Assembly: GCF_014191725.1 (NCBI RefSeq)
Contig: NZ_JACHWZ010000019.1
Coordinates: 1 to 64,000, forward strand
Length of the DNA stretch: 64,000 bases
Source: Microbulbifer rhizosphaerae
GTDB lineage: Bacteria > Pseudomonadota > Gammaproteobacteria > Pseudomonadales > Cellvibrionaceae
Direction: 5' to 3'
The translations under genes and the position numbers were made by a program. Of the stretch, positions 62,038-64,000 are shown in pieces (position 1 is the first letter of the stretch; each line of letters opens with the position of its first letter). The notes under the pieces are model-generated. The model ran no database searches. It had not been told where the DNA came from and worked only from the letters and a program-made list of their open reading frames with translations.

Positions 62038-64000
62038 TCAGAAGCTTGCCCTGATACCTAACTGATAGCGCGTCCCCGACATCTGCACCAGGCTGACGCG
62101 GTCGCGCTGCCCAAAATACTGCAACCTTGTTTCGTTGGTCACATTGATGGCTTCAAAGGCGGCGGTCACGTTATCAGTCACATCGTAGGACAGGCTCAGG
62201 TCCAACTGGCCGTAGGCATCGGTATATTCCGGCTGTAGACCGTCGCCGGAGCGGCTGTTCATGAATTCATCCCGCCAGTTGTAGGCGATACGCGCCTGCA
62301 GGCGGTCCTTGTCGTAGAAGCCCACCAGGTTGTAGGAGTTTTTTGCAAAACCCTCCAGGACATTACCCGGCTCCGGCACCAGTGGCAGGTTGATCGGGGC
62401 CGCATCCTTGTCTTCGCTGTCCGCGTAGGTGTAATTGGCCTGGATACCCAGGCCACTCCAGATGCCCGGCAGGTTGTCGAAGTAGTGCAGTACCCCCAGT
62501 TCAATACCTTGAACCTTGCCACCGGGACGATTTTCCTTGCGCTCCGACTGGAATATCACGGTTTGGCCATTGGCGGCATAGGCATCGGCCAGGTCCTGGG
62601 CTATGGGGCCGTCCCAGGGACCCACGGTGGTGAGGGTCGAAATAAAGTCGGAAATGTCTTTATAGAAATAGCCAACGGAGTATGCCGAGCCGTTGTCGGC
62701 GTAGTGCTCAAAAGACAGGTCAAACTGGTTGACCCGGTAGGATTCCAGCAGGGGATTGCTGCCGGCGATGGTCACCGTCGGATTTTCCAGCCCCGGACTC
62801 TCATTCAAGCTGGCGCGCTTGTCGGCCAGAGAAGGTTGGGTAATCGTCTTGGCGGCGGCGGCACGCAGGTAGTTGCCGTTGTTCAAATTCAGGCTGAAGT
62901 TGACACTGGGCAGGAAGTATTCCTCGCTGGTCTCAAAGGTGAGGGACTTGGCAGAGGTAATAGCCGCATTATGGACCTTTTCGGGCAGGTCCGAGGACTG
63001 TTCGTTCAGTGTCAACAGGTCGATGGTGGAAGCGGTGCCGCTGGCGGCGTTTTCGATGGAGACATAGCGGCCGCCCAGGTTGCCCGACCAGGCGTAGTCG
63101 CCCAGCTCGCCTTCGAGATTCAATTGCACATAGGCCGCAACAGTGTCCTCTTCATTGCCGTAGCTGCCACCGGCGCCCGGGTATACGGTATCCCAGCCGG
63201 CGTTGACGAGCGCCGCCCGCCAGTCATCACCGTTGGCCACCGCCTGCTCCAGATAGGCCTGGGTTGCCGCGCGGTAGGCTTCGTGGTCGGCAATCTGTAC
63301 CCACTCGCGCGGGAAGTTGCCGCCTTCGCCGTCCATAAAGTTGCTGTCGCTCAGTTCCAGAACGTCCGCCGGCAGCACGCCGAGATTGGTATCGGGGTTC
63401 CAGGTACTGCCATCGCCGATCCACATGACGGCACCGCCACCACCCCAGTCTGCCCCCCCGGTTTCGGCATCAAACTCAGTACCAAATTCGTTGAATTCGA
63501 TGGTGCGACCAGCATAGGCGGCCCCCGCCTTGACCGACTTGATCACGCCCACGTCAATCTCGTAGAGAGCATCCAGTTTGAGTTCCTTCACTTCGTCTTC
63601 AGACTCACTGGCCGCATAGCGCTGCCAGGCGGCGCGGACCTTGGAGATATCGGTCACGTCCAGGGAGCCGGTGGTGCTCAAGCTGGGGATATCGTTGCGG
63701 TAATCCAGAATGATTTCGCTGGGCTGGGCGACGCCGTTTTCGTCGAAGCGGGTGTAGTGCAGGGCCGTGGTGTTGTCGCCCTCGAAGGTCGATTCGGCCC
63801 TGGACCAGGAGGCGTCGACTTCCAGCGTAAGATTGCCGCTGTTGAAAACACTGTTCCAGCCGTAGGCGGCCGTGGTGGACTCCTGCAGGCCATAGTCCAC
63901 GTTCATTTCCACATCGGTGTCGGCGATGGTGGCTTCCAGTAGGGTGCCGGAATCGCTGACCACGGCACGGGTATATTTACCCAAGTGCTGCATGGGCACC
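62038..64000 (-). CDS. TonB-dependent receptor (partial, N-terminus beyond right edge)
   Basis: 654 codons are visible in an open frame that continues past base 64000; there is no start or plug domain in the window. The visible part is outer-membrane beta-barrel: alternating aromatic strands and loops such as YNLVGFYDKDRLQARIAYNW, ending in YQLGIRASF with a C-terminal Phe. The LRAAAAKTITQPSLADKR stretch is typical of the large receptors found in polysaccharide-utilisation loci of marine Gammaproteobacteria and Caulobacter. It probably imports oligosaccharides released by the neighbouring galactanase; this is an inference from context. Confidence 0.9.
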   Translation of the reverse strand, partial: VPMQHLGKYTRAVVSDSGTLLEATIADTDVEMNVDYGLQESTTAAYGWNSVFNSGNLTLEVDASWSRAESTFEGDNTTALHYTRFDENGVAQPSEIILDYRNDIPSLSTTGSLDVTDISKVRAAWQRYAASESEDEVKELKLDALYEIDVGVIKSVKAGAAYAGRTIEFNEFGTEFDAETGGADWGGGGAVMWIGDGSTWNPDTNLGVLPADVLELSDSNFMDGEGGNFPREWVQIADHEAYRAATQAYLEQAVANGDDWRAALVNAGWDTVYPGAGGSYGNEEDTVAAYVQLNLEGELGDYAWSGNLGGRYVSIENAASGTASTIDLLTLNEQSSDLPEKVHNAAITSAKSLTFETSEEYFLPSVNFSLNLNNGNYLRAAAAKTITQPSLADKRASLNESPGLENPTVTIAGSNPLLESYRVNQFDLSFEHYADNGSAYSVGYFYKDISDFISTLTTVGPWDGPIAQDLADAYAANGQTVIFQSERKENRPGGKVQGIELGVLHYFDNLPGIWSGLGIQANYTYADSEDKDAAPINLPLVPEPGNVLEGFAKNSYNLVGFYDKDRLQARIAYNWRDEFMNSRSGDGLQPEYTDAYGQLDLSLSYDVTDNVTAAFEAINVTNETRLQYFGQRDRVSLVQMSGTRYQLGIRASF

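Noticed and set aside
1..64000. CRISPR array or tandem repeat array
   Set aside because: The repeats are dispersed, intergenic and palindromic, not regularly spaced with unique spacers.

Overview
The window reads as chromosomal DNA of a high-GC marine gammaproteobacterium, most likely a Cellvibrionales/Microbulbifer-type polysaccharide degrader. This placement is inferred from gene content: an isc-ndk-rlmN-pilW-rodZ-ispG-hisS-bamB-der backbone in the usual gammaproteobacterial order, TonB-dependent receptors, a GH53 galactanase beside a tryptophan-halogenase-family flavoprotein, and the abundance of dispersed hairpin repeats. Most genes lie on the minus strand. No rRNA, tRNA, CRISPR array, prophage or complete insertion sequence was seen.

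Layout. Positions 1-6262 hold two very large secreted multidomain proteins with PQQ-type beta-propellers; the first runs off the left edge. Next comes a TonB-dependent receptor (6618-9161). A three-gene periplasmic thiol-redox operon (scsB-like, redoxin, scsD-like; 13257 down to 9898) is followed by trmO and a gabD-type dehydrogenase. The housekeeping block runs from 32773 down to 16035: trmJ, iscR-iscS-iscU-iscA, hscB-hscA-fdx-iscX, ndk, rlmN, pilW, rodZ, ispG, hisS, yfgM-like, bamB, der. suhB is divergent from trmJ. Two adjacent IscR-type boxes sit on the iscR promoter, and a strong terminator-like hairpin separates iscRSUA from hscBA-fdx-iscX.

From 34057 to 38459 lies a secreted set: an LVIVD-repeat protein, a YtkA-like protein and a di-heme peroxidase. 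A signalling cluster follows: a MASE1-GGDEF-EAL enzyme, a soluble hybrid histidine kinase and, just upstream, what looks like an unannotated sigma-54-dependent small RNA of about 126 nt. Then come a fatty-acid desaturase (+), an ATP-grasp / inactive transglutaminase / retropepsin-like trio, yqcC, dinG, an acyltransferase, nhaC (+), a DUF3549 gene (+), a small lipoprotein (+) and pgi (+). The right end is a galactan-type carbohydrate locus: GH53 galactanase, an internally deleted GH2 beta-galactosidase remnant, a tryptophan-halogenase-family protein, an alpha/beta hydrolase and a partial TonB receptor.

The most unusual content is between genes. At least four kinds of dispersed palindromic element are visible: (A) GTAGGAGC-headed REP-like inverted pairs; (B) double hairpins built on GAGCTGGAGCTC; (C) double-hairpin units whose second loop shows A(N)GGA; and (D) long hairpins in which a conserved central block with A(N)GGA motifs is flanked by unrelated, perfectly paired arms. 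In addition, two MITE-like elements (54998-55264 and 60605-60873) have completely different terminal inverted repeats but share a related internal hairpin module. One group D copy contains a full match to the CsrA SELEX consensus as I recall it. These elements and the sigma-54 sRNA are the best candidates for undescribed biology here.
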